Of a stretch of 42,550 nt of DNA, positions 17,049-25,280 are shown one piece after another. The stretch's first letter is position 1, and each line of letters opens with the position of its first letter. Position numbers and translations under genes: made by a program. The DNA lies in the NCBI GenBank assembly GCA_003134435.1, contig PLBE01000248.1, positions 75,124 to 117,673 on the forward strand, given 5' to 3'. Below the pieces are notes generated by a model. That model was given only the letters and a program-made list of their open reading frames with translations, ran no database searches and was not told the DNA's origin. The DNA is from Acidobacteriaceae bacterium (lineage in GTDB: Bacteria > Acidobacteriota > Terriglobia > Terriglobales > Acidobacteriaceae).

Positions 17049-17101
17049 TACTCTCAAGACATCGCCATCCCCATCACCGTCGTAAAGGAGACCGCACCTC
17101 A

Positions 17102-18931
17102 TTGCCGCCCGTATCGTCGCCCATCGTCAACGCGCAGGAAATTACCAAGGCCTTTGGAGCCCTCCCGCTCTTCCAGAACGTTTCGTTCACCATTTCCGAA
17201 GGAGATCGCATCGGCCTCATCGGCCCCAACGGCTCGGGCAAGTCCACCCTGCTGAGAATCCTCGCCGGCGAAGTCAATCCCGATCGCGGCGACGTGTCCT
17301 TCCGCAAGCGCACCCGCCTCGCCTGCGTTGAGCAGGACTCCCGATTTGCCCCCGCAACCACCGTGCGCTCCGTCATCGAGAGTGCTCTCGATCGCTGCGG
17401 CGTATCCGGCACCGAACGCGGCGCCCGCTTTGCCGAAACTCTCGGCCGTGCCGGCTTTGAAAACCTCGACGCGACCGCCACCCAATTATCCGGCGGCTGG
17501 CAAAAGCGTCTCGCCATCGTCGAAGCCCTGGTCCAACATCCCGACATCCTCCTCCTCGATGAACCTACCAACCATCTCGATCTCCTCGGCATCACCTGGC
17601 TCGAAGACTTGCTCGAACAAGCCTCCTTCGCCAGTGTAATCGTCAGCCACGACCGCTATTTTCTGGAGAACGTCACCACCGACATGGTCGAACTCAATCG
17701 CATTTATCCCGAGGGCTCGCTCCGCGTCCACGGCAACTACAGCCAATTTCTGGAGAAGAAAGAAGAATTCCTGCACGCCCAATCCAAGCGTCAGGAAGCC
17801 CTTGAAAATCTCGTCCACGGAGAAATCGAGTGGCTCCGCCGCGGCGCCAAAGCCCGCACCCGCAAGTCCAAAGCCCGCATCAGCAAAGCCGGCGAACTCA
17901 TGGGCGAACTGGCCGACCTCAATCAGAGAACCCGCAGCACCACCGCGCAGATCGATTTTTCCGCCACCGACCGCAAGACCAAACGCCTGATTGAACTGCA
18001 GGACGTCACCTGCACCATGGGCGATCGTCCATTATTTGACAGCCTCAACTTCATCCTCACCGCCGGCATGCGCGTCGGCCTGGTCGGCCCCAACGGCAGC
18101 GGCAAGACCACTCTCCTCCGCCTGCTGCAAGGCGACCTCGCTCCCACCGGAGGCAGCATCCGCCGCGCCGACTGGCTGCGCATCGTCTACTTCGACCAGA
18201 CTCGCACCCTCGATCCCGACGTAACTCTGCGCCGCGCTCTCGCACCCGACGGCGATTCCGTCATCTATCGCGATCGCGTCATCCACGTCGCCGGATGGGC
18301 CGCAAGATTCCTCTTTACCGGAGAGCAACTCAGCCAGCCCGTCGGCCGACTTTCCGGAGGCGAACGCGCCCGCGTCCTCATCGCCCAGCTCATGCTGCAG
18401 CCCGCCGACATTCTGCTGCTCGACGAACCCACCAACGACCTCGATATTCCTACGCTGGAAATTCTGGAAGAAAGCCTGATCGATTTTCCCGGCTCGCTCG
18501 TGCTCGTGACGCACGACCGCTACATGCTCGATCGCGTCTCCACCATCGTGCTCGGCCTCAATGGCAAAGGCGGAGCCGACACCTTCGCCGACTACGCTCA
18601 ATGGGAGGCATGGCAGACGCAGCGCTCCAAGCCAGACAAGACGCCCGGCGCGGCAACAACGGAGAGTTCTCCGACGTCAGACAGTTCCACGCCGGCAGCG
18701 CCTGCGAAAAAGAAACTCTCGTATCTCGAAGCCCGCGAATACGCCACCATCGAGCAGCGGGTAGAGGAAGCCGAACAGCTCGTGCAAGCCAAACGCGCCG
18801 AACTCGAAGATCCCGCCAACGCCATGGATGCTCCGCGACTGGTAAGCGCCCAGGCCGCGCTGGACGCCGCGCAAGAAGCGCTCGACGTGCTTTATGCGCG
18901 CTGGGCTGAACTCGAAAAAAAGAACGGCTGA
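17102..18931 (+). CDS. uup: ABC-F family ATPase, Uup-type
   Basis: A soluble ABC protein with two nucleotide-binding domains and no membrane segment. First domain: Walker A GPNGSGKST (about 41-49), signature LSGGWQKR, Walker B LLLDEPTNHLD. Second domain: GPNGSGKTT, LSGGERAR, LLLDEPTNDLD. Between them is the charged ABC-F linker (EIEWLRRGAKARTRKSKARI). After a low-complexity Thr/Ser/Pro/Ala stretch, the C-terminus forms the Uup-like coiled coil (LEAREYATIEQRVEEAEQLV through YARWAELEKKNG). Uup is linked to ribosome function and to precise excision of transposons. It begins with TTG at 17102, with AAGGAG 11 nt upstream, a somewhat long spacing. 609 residues. About 53 nt after the nucleotidyltransferase, so possibly the same operon. 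Confidence 0.9.
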   Translation: MPPVSSPIVNAQEITKAFGALPLFQNVSFTISEGDRIGLIGPNGSGKSTLLRILAGEVNPDRGDVSFRKRTRLACVEQDSRFAPATTVRSVIESALDRCGVSGTERGARFAETLGRAGFENLDATATQLSGGWQKRLAIVEALVQHPDILLLDEPTNHLDLLGITWLEDLLEQASFASVIVSHDRYFLENVTTDMVELNRIYPEGSLRVHGNYSQFLEKKEEFLHAQSKRQEALENLVHGEIEWLRRGAKARTRKSKARISKAGELMGELADLNQRTRSTTAQIDFSATDRKTKRLIELQDVTCTMGDRPLFDSLNFILTAGMRVGLVGPNGSGKTTLLRLLQGDLAPTGGSIRRADWLRIVYFDQTRTLDPDVTLRRALAPDGDSVIYRDRVIHVAGWAARFLFTGEQLSQPVGRLSGGERARVLIAQLMLQPADILLLDEPTNDLDIPTLEILEESLIDFPGSLVLVTHDRYMLDRVSTIVLGLNGKGGADTFADYAQWEAWQTQRSKPDKTPGAATTESSPTSDSSTPAAPAKKKLSYLEAREYATIEQRVEEAEQLVQAKRAELEDPANAMDAPRLVSAQAALDAAQEALDVLYARWAELEKKNG

Positions 18932-19138
18932 GACTCCCGGCAAAAGAATGAGGATAGTGGTGCGATGCGATGTTTCAACAACTACCCGCGCAAAATGTCA
19001 TCATCTGCTGACAGGATTTGCGGCTGGAGGCGCTCCTCGCAATGAGAAGGCATTCCAATGCCCGCGACAAGATACCACCGAAACCAGAAATAAGAGGCGC
19101 TCCATCGGAATGGGCCTTCGATCGGATTTCCGAGTGCG

Positions 19139-20611
19139 CTACGCCTTCGCAAAATCAATAAACCCGCGCTGCACGTCCGTCCGCGTCAGCCTCGCCCTCA
19201 CCTTGTCGCCCACATGCAACCCTTGCGCTCCCTGCGCCAGCAATCCTTCAATATGCGGTTGCATGACGCGAACAAACGTTCCCTTCGGAGTCACTCCGGT
19301 GACGATGGCGTCAAAGGTTTCACCCACCCGATGGCTCATCGCCACCGCCGCCAGCCGCTTCGACATTTCCCGCTCTACTTTTCGCGCCGCATCGCCCTTC
19401 TCGGTGCAGTTCGTCGCGATCCCGGCAAGTTCGTCGTCGGAGTAAGGCCCCGGCTTTCCATCGAGCAGACTTTTAATCAGCCGTTGTGTCACCACATCGG
19501 CAAAGCGCCGGTTCGGAGCCGTCGAGTGCGTGTAATCCTGCACCGCCAGCCCAAAGTGCCCCTGCGCGGGATCGCCCGGACGCTCCAGTACATATTCCCC
19601 CGGCCCGATCAGCTTGATCACCGCCAGCGAAAGGTCGGCAAAATGATCGGGATCGGCCGCCTTGCGCTGCACCAGAAAGTCGTTCAACGCCTTGGAATCT
19701 GCCTGCGCCGGCAACTTCACGCCCCGCGCCGCCGCCAGTCGCACAATGCCGTCCCAATGCTCAGGAGTCTTCACGATGCGCCGCAACGAAGAAACCTTTT
19801 CCAGCAGCCGCGCCACCACGCCATTGGCCGCGATCATAAAATCTTCGATCAACTCCGTAGCCCGATTCTTCTCCACCGTGGCTACGCCCGTCACCTGCTG
19901 GTTCAACAGCAGCGGAACCGTTTCCGCCGTATCGATGTTCAACGCTCCGTTCGCGTAGCGCAATTTCCGGAGCGCTTGCGCCGCTTCGTCCTGCAGCTTG
20001 AGCTGCGCTTGCAGATCCGAAGACGCCGCCACCTTCGGCGGAGCCGCCCCCGTACCCTCCAGCCACGCTCCCACTGCGCTGTAAGTCAGTTGCGCTTTAT
20101 TGCGGACGATGGCTCGATACACGGCGCTGGCGCCGAGCGCCCCACTCCCATTAACCACAAATTCCGTCACCACCGCCGGCCTGTCCACGTCCGGCAACAG
20201 CGACGATGCGCCGGTCGAGAGCTCGTTCGGCAACATCGGGAAAATGGCCACGCCCGTATAAACGGAAGTTGTCTCCTTGGCCGCGTGCTGATCAATCGCG
20301 GAATCCTTCCCCACAAAGGCATCTACATCCGCGATGCCCACCATCACCTTGATGTCGCCATTCGGCAACCGCTCGGCAACCTCGATCTGATCGAGGTCCT
20401 TCGAAGTATCGTTATCGATGGAAGACCAGAGCAGCCCCCGCAGATCGCGTACCTTGTCCGAAGCCACCAGTTGCGGCGGATGCGCGCTGATCTCCGCCAG
20501 TTGTTGTTGCGTCGCCGGCGGAAAATTCGGCTCGAAACCCTGCGCCAGCATCACCTGCCGCGCCATGGCCTGAAGATCGATAGACATAGAAGAAGACCGA
20601 AGATCGTTCAT
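19139..20611 (-). CDS. RNB-domain exoribonuclease (RNase II/R family) with S1 domain
   Basis: A 3'-to-5' exoribonuclease of the RNase II/R superfamily, 490 residues. The RNB catalytic domain shows the acidic cluster SIDNDTSKDLDQIEVAE, VMVGIADVDAFV, TSVYTGVAIFPMLP and TEFVVNGSG, and the later YTHSTAPNRRFADVVTQR motif. The C-terminus is an S1-type RNA-binding domain (FDAIVTGVTPKGTFVRVM to VQRGFIDFAKA). The N-terminal cold-shock domains of full RNase R are missing, so this is a short form. The start at 20611 is chosen as the first ATG after GGAGGA (about 12 nt upstream); ATG at 20587 is an alternative. Flanked by two ABC-F genes. It is divergent from the second, with about 235 nt between starts. 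Confidence 0.88.
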   Translation of the reverse strand: MNDLRSSSMSIDLQAMARQVMLAQGFEPNFPPATQQQLAEISAHPPQLVASDKVRDLRGLLWSSIDNDTSKDLDQIEVAERLPNGDIKVMVGIADVDAFVGKDSAIDQHAAKETTSVYTGVAIFPMLPNELSTGASSLLPDVDRPAVVTEFVVNGSGALGASAVYRAIVRNKAQLTYSAVGAWLEGTGAAPPKVAASSDLQAQLKLQDEAAQALRKLRYANGALNIDTAETVPLLLNQQVTGVATVEKNRATELIEDFMIAANGVVARLLEKVSSLRRIVKTPEHWDGIVRLAAARGVKLPAQADSKALNDFLVQRKAADPDHFADLSLAVIKLIGPGEYVLERPGDPAQGHFGLAVQDYTHSTAPNRRFADVVTQRLIKSLLDGKPGPYSDDELAGIATNCTEKGDAARKVEREMSKRLAAVAMSHRVGETFDAIVTGVTPKGTFVRVMQPHIEGLLAQGAQGLHVGDKVRARLTRTDVQRGFIDFAKA

Positions 20612-20721
20612 CGCGCTAAACTTTCCTCCACTTTCAAAGAAGATAAGTCTGAAAAGGCTACCATGAATCCGCGATTCTCCCTCGCGCACTTCCTGGGGTA
20701 CTTTTCGTGCGAAGCGCTGTT

Positions 20722-20750
20722 CCTCCGAGTGCCCCGGTGCTCTCCGTGGT
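20722..20750 (-). repeat. Dispersed 29-nt CACNGAGG-type repeat, copy 1
   Basis: Read on the minus strand it begins ACCACGGAGAGCACCG and ends ACTCGGAGG. It matches the element at 37114-37142 at 22 of 29 positions by my count, and resembles that at 40720-40748. It lies between the RNB and ABC-F starts. Confidence 0.5.
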
Positions 20751-20846
20751 AATGCCTCTGATTTTGAGCCGCAAACCCGTGATATTCTAATAACAGTAGC
20801 TGCGTCTTCCTCCGATTGGATCGATTCCCGCAGTTTCCTGAATATC

Positions 20847-22475
20847 ATGATTTCTGTCAGCAATGTGTCCATGCGCTACGGCGCTAAAGTTCTATTCGAC
20901 GAGGTTTCCACCGGCTTCATTCCGGGCAAGCGCTATGGCCTCACCGGCCCCAACGGCGCCGGCAAATCCACCTTCATGAAGCTCCTGACCGGCGAACTCG
21001 AACCCCAGAAGGGAACCGTGGTCCGCCCCAGAAAACTAGGCGTCCTCAGCCAGGATCAGTTCGCCTTCGACAAATATCGCGTCATCGATGCCGTCATCAT
21101 GGGCAACCGCCGCTTATGGGCCGCTCTGGAAGAACGCGAAATCATCTATGCCAAGCATGAGATGACCGACGCCGACGGCATGAAGCTCGGCGAACTCGAA
21201 GGCATTGTCGGCGAGGAAGATGGCTACACCGCCGAAAGTGACGCCGCCATTCTGCTGCAGGGCCTCGACATTCCCGACGCCATGCACGAGCGCAAAATGT
21301 CTGAGATTCCCGGCGGCCAGAAAATGCGCGTGCTCCTCGCCCAGGCTCTGTTCGGGCATCCCCAGGCCCTGCTGCTCGACGAGCCCACCAACCATCTCGA
21401 TCTCGATTCCATCCACTGGCTCAAGAATTTCCTGAATCAGTATGAAGGCGTGTTGATCGTGATTTCCCACGATCGCCATTTTCTCAACGGCATCTGCACC
21501 CACATTGCCGACATCGATTACGAGACCATCATCACCTATACCGGCACTTACGACGATATGGTGATCGCCAAGACCCAGATTCGCTCCCAGATCGAAGGGC
21601 AAAACGCCCAGCGCGAGAAAAAGATTTCTCAGCTCAACGAATTCATCGCCCGCTTCGCCGCCGGAACCCGCTCCAGCCAGGTGCAGTCGCGGCGCAAGGA
21701 AGTCGAGCGCCTCCAGGTCACCGAACTGGCCAAATCCAACATCCAGCGCCCCTATCTCAAGTTTGAACAGAAGCGCCCCTCGGGGAAGCACATATTGGAA
21801 ATAGAATCCGTCAGCAAGTCCTACGGTCAGGCGAAAGTGATTTCCAATTTCACCGCCAGCGTGCTTCGCGGCGAAAAAATCGCGCTCATGGGCCGCAACG
21901 GTTCCGGCAAGACGACCCTGGTCAACGCCCTGCTCGCCAACTCCCCGACCGTGTCGGAATCGGAGCTGCGAAAAACCAGTGGCTACGATGGACCCTTTCT
22001 CGATGGCGGAAAAGTCATTTGGGGTCACGAGGCCGCCGTCGGATATTTCGCCCAGGATCACAAGGCACTCATCGAGCCCGGCATCAAGGTCCTGGAATGG
22101 CTCCATCAGTGGGATCCAGCCGCTTCCACCGAAGAAATTCGCGGCATTCTGGGCCAGATGCTTTTCCCCCGCGATGATGCCGAAAAGCGCACCGACGTGC
22201 TCTCTGGCGGAGAAGCGGCCCGCTTGCTCTTCTGCAAACTCATGCTCCAGAAGCCCAACTTGCTCGTGCTTGACGAGCCCACCAACCATCTTGATCTCGA
22301 ATCGATCAACGCCCTCAATATTTCACTGCAACGCTATCCCGGAACCGTGCTGCTGGTCACCCATGACGAGGACCTGATCGACGAAGTCGCGACCCGAATC
22401 TGGCACTTCGAGGGCACCCACGAAATTACCGACTTCAAAGGCGCCTACAGCGAGTACCAGGCCGTGCTTGCCTGA
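20847..22475 (+). CDS. ABC-F family ATPase, YbiT/EttA-type
   Basis: A soluble tandem ATPase of 542 residues, likely acting on the ribosome. First domain: Walker A GPNGAGKST (about 34-42), Walker B LLLDEPTNHLDLDS and HDRHFLN. Second domain: GRNGSGKTT, LSGGEAAR, LVLDEPTNHLDLES, THDEDL. The inter-domain linker, QNAQREKKISQLNEFIARF with QSRRKEVERL, is the ABC-F P-site-interaction motif region. The first signature motif reads IPGGQKMR instead of LSGGQ. Residues around SPTVSESELRKTSGYDGP in the second domain form an insert, as in YbiT-like members. There is no C-terminal coiled coil, unlike the Uup copy upstream. A TTGAGC/CTAATA pair near 20764-20792 could be a weak promoter. Confidence 0.9.
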   Translation: MISVSNVSMRYGAKVLFDEVSTGFIPGKRYGLTGPNGAGKSTFMKLLTGELEPQKGTVVRPRKLGVLSQDQFAFDKYRVIDAVIMGNRRLWAALEEREIIYAKHEMTDADGMKLGELEGIVGEEDGYTAESDAAILLQGLDIPDAMHERKMSEIPGGQKMRVLLAQALFGHPQALLLDEPTNHLDLDSIHWLKNFLNQYEGVLIVISHDRHFLNGICTHIADIDYETIITYTGTYDDMVIAKTQIRSQIEGQNAQREKKISQLNEFIARFAAGTRSSQVQSRRKEVERLQVTELAKSNIQRPYLKFEQKRPSGKHILEIESVSKSYGQAKVISNFTASVLRGEKIALMGRNGSGKTTLVNALLANSPTVSESELRKTSGYDGPFLDGGKVIWGHEAAVGYFAQDHKALIEPGIKVLEWLHQWDPAASTEEIRGILGQMLFPRDDAEKRTDVLSGGEAARLLFCKLMLQKPNLLVLDEPTNHLDLESINALNISLQRYPGTVLLVTHDEDLIDEVATRIWHFEGTHEITDFKGAYSEYQAVLA

Positions 22476-22524
22476 CCGGTCTGTGATCTAGTGTGGCGGA
22501 TCCAATGTCGCGGATCCAGTGTGG

Positions 22525-22544
22525 CGCGGACACTCTCGTCCGCG
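22525..22544. repeat. GC-rich hairpin repeat CGCGGAC-ACTCTC-GTCCGCG
   Basis: Perfect 7-bp arms and a 6-nt loop, 50 nt after the ABC-F stop. An 11-base part, CGCGGACACTC (22525-22535), recurs inverted as GAGTGTCCGCG at 22653-22663, just before the Rrf2 stop. Paired inverted copies between convergent genes suggest a dispersed palindromic element or a two-way termination/processing signal; no T-run is present. Confidence 0.5.
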
Positions 22545-22652
22545 AAAAGCCCGCGCTCTGATACTGCTTCCCGGCAGGCGAGTACTCGTTCCGAGGTTCT
22601 TTAGGGGGTCGAACCTTGGGGTCGTTGAAGATCGGGCTTCACCGCGTGGGCG

Positions 22653-22663
22653 GAGTGTCCGCG
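22653..22663. repeat. Inverted copy of the CGCGGACACTC element
   Basis: GAGTGTCCGCG, the exact reverse complement of 22525-22535, 15 nt beyond the end of the Rrf2 gene. Confidence 0.45.
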
Positions 22664-22677
22664 TGCGTTAAAATCCC

Positions 22678-23169
22678 CTACTTCGCGTCCTTCTGAATGA
22701 TCGTCACCAGCGAGCCCTTCTTGTTTTTTGCCTTGGAACTCGCCCGCCTTTGAGATTTCGCCCCCCCCGCCACGATGTCGGCAACCGTGGTCCGGTCCAG
22801 GATCTTTGCCGCCGCATCGCGCACCTCCAGAAACACGCTGTAGAGTGCCCGATGGTCGGAGTCGGTGATCATCAGGTTTCGCAGTTGATCGGCATCCCCA
22901 AACGGCGCCAGCGGGCCGTCCACCAGGCGAATAATCTCGCTGAGCTTAATCTCCTCCGGCGCGCGCCGCAGCCGGTAACCGCCCTTCGCGCCCCGCACGC
23001 TTTCCACAATGCGCGCGTTCTTCAGTTCCAGCAGAATCAACTCCAGAAATTTCTCCGGCAGGTCGCTGTCAATGGCAATGTCACGGATCTTTACCGTGTC
23101 AGTTCCGTAGCGGCGCCCCAGAGTCTGGATCGCTTGCAGCGCGTAGAGTCCCTTTTGCGAGATCTTCAA
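22678..23169 (-). CDS. Rrf2-family transcriptional regulator without cysteines
   Basis: A winged-helix regulator of 163 residues. Family marks: MKISQKGLYALQAIQTLGRR, IRDIAIDSDLPEKFLELILLEL (recognition helix region), RGAKGGYRLRRAPEEIKLSEIIRLVDGPLAP. Cluster-binding members such as IscR and NsrR carry three cysteines after this point; here there is no cysteine at all, so it cannot bind an Fe-S cluster that way and resembles CymR-like members. The C-terminus is a basic tail (SQRRASSKAKNKKGS). It begins with TTG; GGAGG lies 9 nt upstream. It has its own well-formed promoter (23199-23227). Targets are unknown; neighbours do not include sulfur or Fe-S genes. Confidence 0.9.
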   Translation of the reverse strand: MKISQKGLYALQAIQTLGRRYGTDTVKIRDIAIDSDLPEKFLELILLELKNARIVESVRGAKGGYRLRRAPEEIKLSEIIRLVDGPLAPFGDADQLRNLMITDSDHRALYSVFLEVRDAAAKILDRTTVADIVAGGAKSQRRASSKAKNKKGSLVTIIQKDAK

Positions 23170-23198
23170 TCGTCTGTTCCTCCCAACTGCTTGGACGT

Positions 23199-23227
23199 AC
23201 TCTAGTAGGCCCCCGCCCGCTTTGCAA
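23199..23227 (-). promoter_or_regulatory. Promoter of the Rrf2 gene
   Basis: Minus strand: -35 TTGCAA (23222-23227), a 17-nt spacer, -10 TAGAGT (23199-23204), about 30 nt before the TTG start. The -10 is identical to that of the phasin promoter, and the spacing is ideal. Confidence 0.55.
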
Positions 23228-23326
23228 CTAATCTTGTGTCCTGGCCCCGTGCCACGACTGGAAATGCAAAAAATTGCACTTGCGGCGATCGACCCCCTTG
23301 CCGCATATTGGCATTCGAAGAGATCT

Positions 23327-25279
23327 CTACCGCGCCGAAGCCATCTTCAGCACCGGGCCGCCCACTTCGTCATGCGATTCGCCTTCCAGGCAAACTCGAT
23401 GCCATAGCTCGAGGTTGAGCAGCCGCCAGATGCGATCATAGTTATCCCGATGCTTCGCGCGGTGTTCGTCGAACAGCTTTTCGATCGCCTCCCGCCGGAA
23501 AAATCCGCGATTCAGGCTGCGCGGTTCCAGCAGCATTCCGCGAATCGTTTCCAAACGCGGTCCCGCCAGCCACCCGCTCCACGGCGTCGGGAATCCCAGC
23601 TTGGGCCGGTACAGTATCGAGTGGGGTAGCAGATCCTCCACCGCCTTCTTCAAAATCTGCTTGCCAGCCAGCCCCTGGATCTGCACCTCCCGCGGAATCC
23701 GCGACGCGAACTCCACCAGTACATGATCCAGAAACGGCACCCGGCTCTCAATCGACGCCGCCATGCTCATGTTGTCCTGCTTCATCAGCAGTTCCACCAG
23801 ATACGTCTTGATGTCGGTATACAGCAGCCGTTGCAGCATCTCGCCCGACGAACGGTCCCAATAAGCGAGCACATTCTTATAGGCCGAGCCCGGCGCCGCT
23901 TCCCGCGCGAACTCATCCGTCAGCAACCCGCTCTGCTCCGCCGCTCCAAAAGCCGAAAAGAAATTATCGAAGTAGAATGACGCCCACGAATTGCCATCCT
24001 TCGCCAGAAACGTGTGTTCCAGTTTCCGGCGCAGCGTCGCGCCCAGCAATGAAGACGTCGCCACCTGCTCTCGCACCAGCCGACGCAACCCACCTGGAAC
24101 CACTCCCCGGTACGCCCGATCCAGGTTCGCGTTTTTCAAAGTAAAGGCATAGCGCGTATAGCCCGCCAGCGTTTCATCCGCTCCCTCGCCCGTCAGCACG
24201 ACCGTGACTCTTTCCCGCGCCAGTCGCGCCACAAAATAAAGCGACACGCTCGAAGGCCACACCAGGGGCTCGTCTTCGTGCCAGATCAAATGGGGCAGCG
24301 CTCCAAAAAAATCCTCCTCACTTACCAGCACTTCGTGATGCCGCGATCGAATATGCTCCGATACTGTCCGCGCAAAAGGCAATTCGCTGTAGCTTTGCTC
24401 TGTGTAGCCCACCGAAAAAGTTTCCACCGGCTCGCGCCGTATCTTCGTCATCAGCGCCGCCACCGCGCTCGAATCCACGCCCCCGCTCAGGAACACGCCC
24501 AGCGGCACGTCGCTCATCAGATGGCTCTCGACCGCGCCTTCCAGCAACTCCCGGTAGCGCTCGATGTAGTAGCTCTCCACCCGCGATTCGTGCGGACGCG
24601 CCACATCCAGATCCCAATATTGCCGTATCTCTGCCTTTCCCTCGAGACTCACCGTCATCGTATGTCCCGGCAGCAGCTTCCGGATTCCCGCATAAAAACT
24701 CTCGTCGCCGGATAAATATCCAAACGCCAGATATTCCGGCAGCGCCGCCCGGTTGAACTCCGTATGCACCCCGCCATGCGCCAGCACCGCCTTGATCTCC
24801 GAGCCGAACAGCAGCCGCTCCGGCGTCAACTGGTAGTACAGCGGCTTGATCCCCAACCGGTCCCGCGCGATAAACAGCGTCCGCGTATTGCGATTCCAGA
24901 TCGCGAACGCGAACATGCCCCGCAGATGCTGCACGCAATCCGCCCCGTATTCCTCGAACAGGTGGACGATCGTTTCCGTATCGCTGTGCGTCGAGTAGCG
25001 GTGGCCGCGCGCGATCAGTTGCTCCCGCAGGGCGAGATGGTTATAGATCTCGCCGTTGAACACGATCCACAGCGTGCCATCCTCATTGGAGATCGGCTGA
25101 TGGCCGCCCGCCACGTCTACGATGCTCAGCCGTCGCATCCCAATTCCCGCCGCGCCGTCCGTATAAAAGCCGTCGTCATCCGGCCCGCGATGGCGGATGA
25201 CGTCGCACATTTCCCGCAGCGCTTTGGGGTTCGCCCGCGCGTCCCTCTTGAATTCAAGAATTCCAGCAATCCCGCACAT
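23327..25279 (-). CDS. asnB: Asparagine synthase (glutamine-hydrolysing) family amidotransferase
   Basis: A 650-residue AsnB-type enzyme. The N-terminal class II glutaminase has the nucleophile Cys2 in MCGIAGIL, then RHRGPDDDGFY and NGEIYNH. The synthetase half has the ATP pyrophosphatase loop LSGGVDSSAVAAL and GEGADETLAGYTRY. Length and context match the AsnB paralogues found in exopolysaccharide/exosortase loci (amidating a sugar or peptide) as well as ordinary asparagine synthase, so the substrate is open. The ATG at 25279 is fixed by Cys2 and lies 1 nt after the upstream stop (TGA-A-ATG); GGAG within the end of the upstream gene serves as ribosome-binding site. It is therefore translationally coupled to the heparinase-like gene. 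Confidence 0.9.
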   Translation of the reverse strand: MCGIAGILEFKRDARANPKALREMCDVIRHRGPDDDGFYTDGAAGIGMRRLSIVDVAGGHQPISNEDGTLWIVFNGEIYNHLALREQLIARGHRYSTHSDTETIVHLFEEYGADCVQHLRGMFAFAIWNRNTRTLFIARDRLGIKPLYYQLTPERLLFGSEIKAVLAHGGVHTEFNRAALPEYLAFGYLSGDESFYAGIRKLLPGHTMTVSLEGKAEIRQYWDLDVARPHESRVESYYIERYRELLEGAVESHLMSDVPLGVFLSGGVDSSAVAALMTKIRREPVETFSVGYTEQSYSELPFARTVSEHIRSRHHEVLVSEEDFFGALPHLIWHEDEPLVWPSSVSLYFVARLARERVTVVLTGEGADETLAGYTRYAFTLKNANLDRAYRGVVPGGLRRLVREQVATSSLLGATLRRKLEHTFLAKDGNSWASFYFDNFFSAFGAAEQSGLLTDEFAREAAPGSAYKNVLAYWDRSSGEMLQRLLYTDIKTYLVELLMKQDNMSMAASIESRVPFLDHVLVEFASRIPREVQIQGLAGKQILKKAVEDLLPHSILYRPKLGFPTPWSGWLAGPRLETIRGMLLEPRSLNRGFFRREAIEKLFDEHRAKHRDNYDRIWRLLNLELWHRVCLEGESHDEVGGPVLKMASAR

Positions 25280-25280
25280 T

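Noticed and set aside
21114-22289. Minus-strand open frame (about 391 codons)
   Set aside because: Antisense to the YbiT-type ABC-F gene, with no domain of its own.
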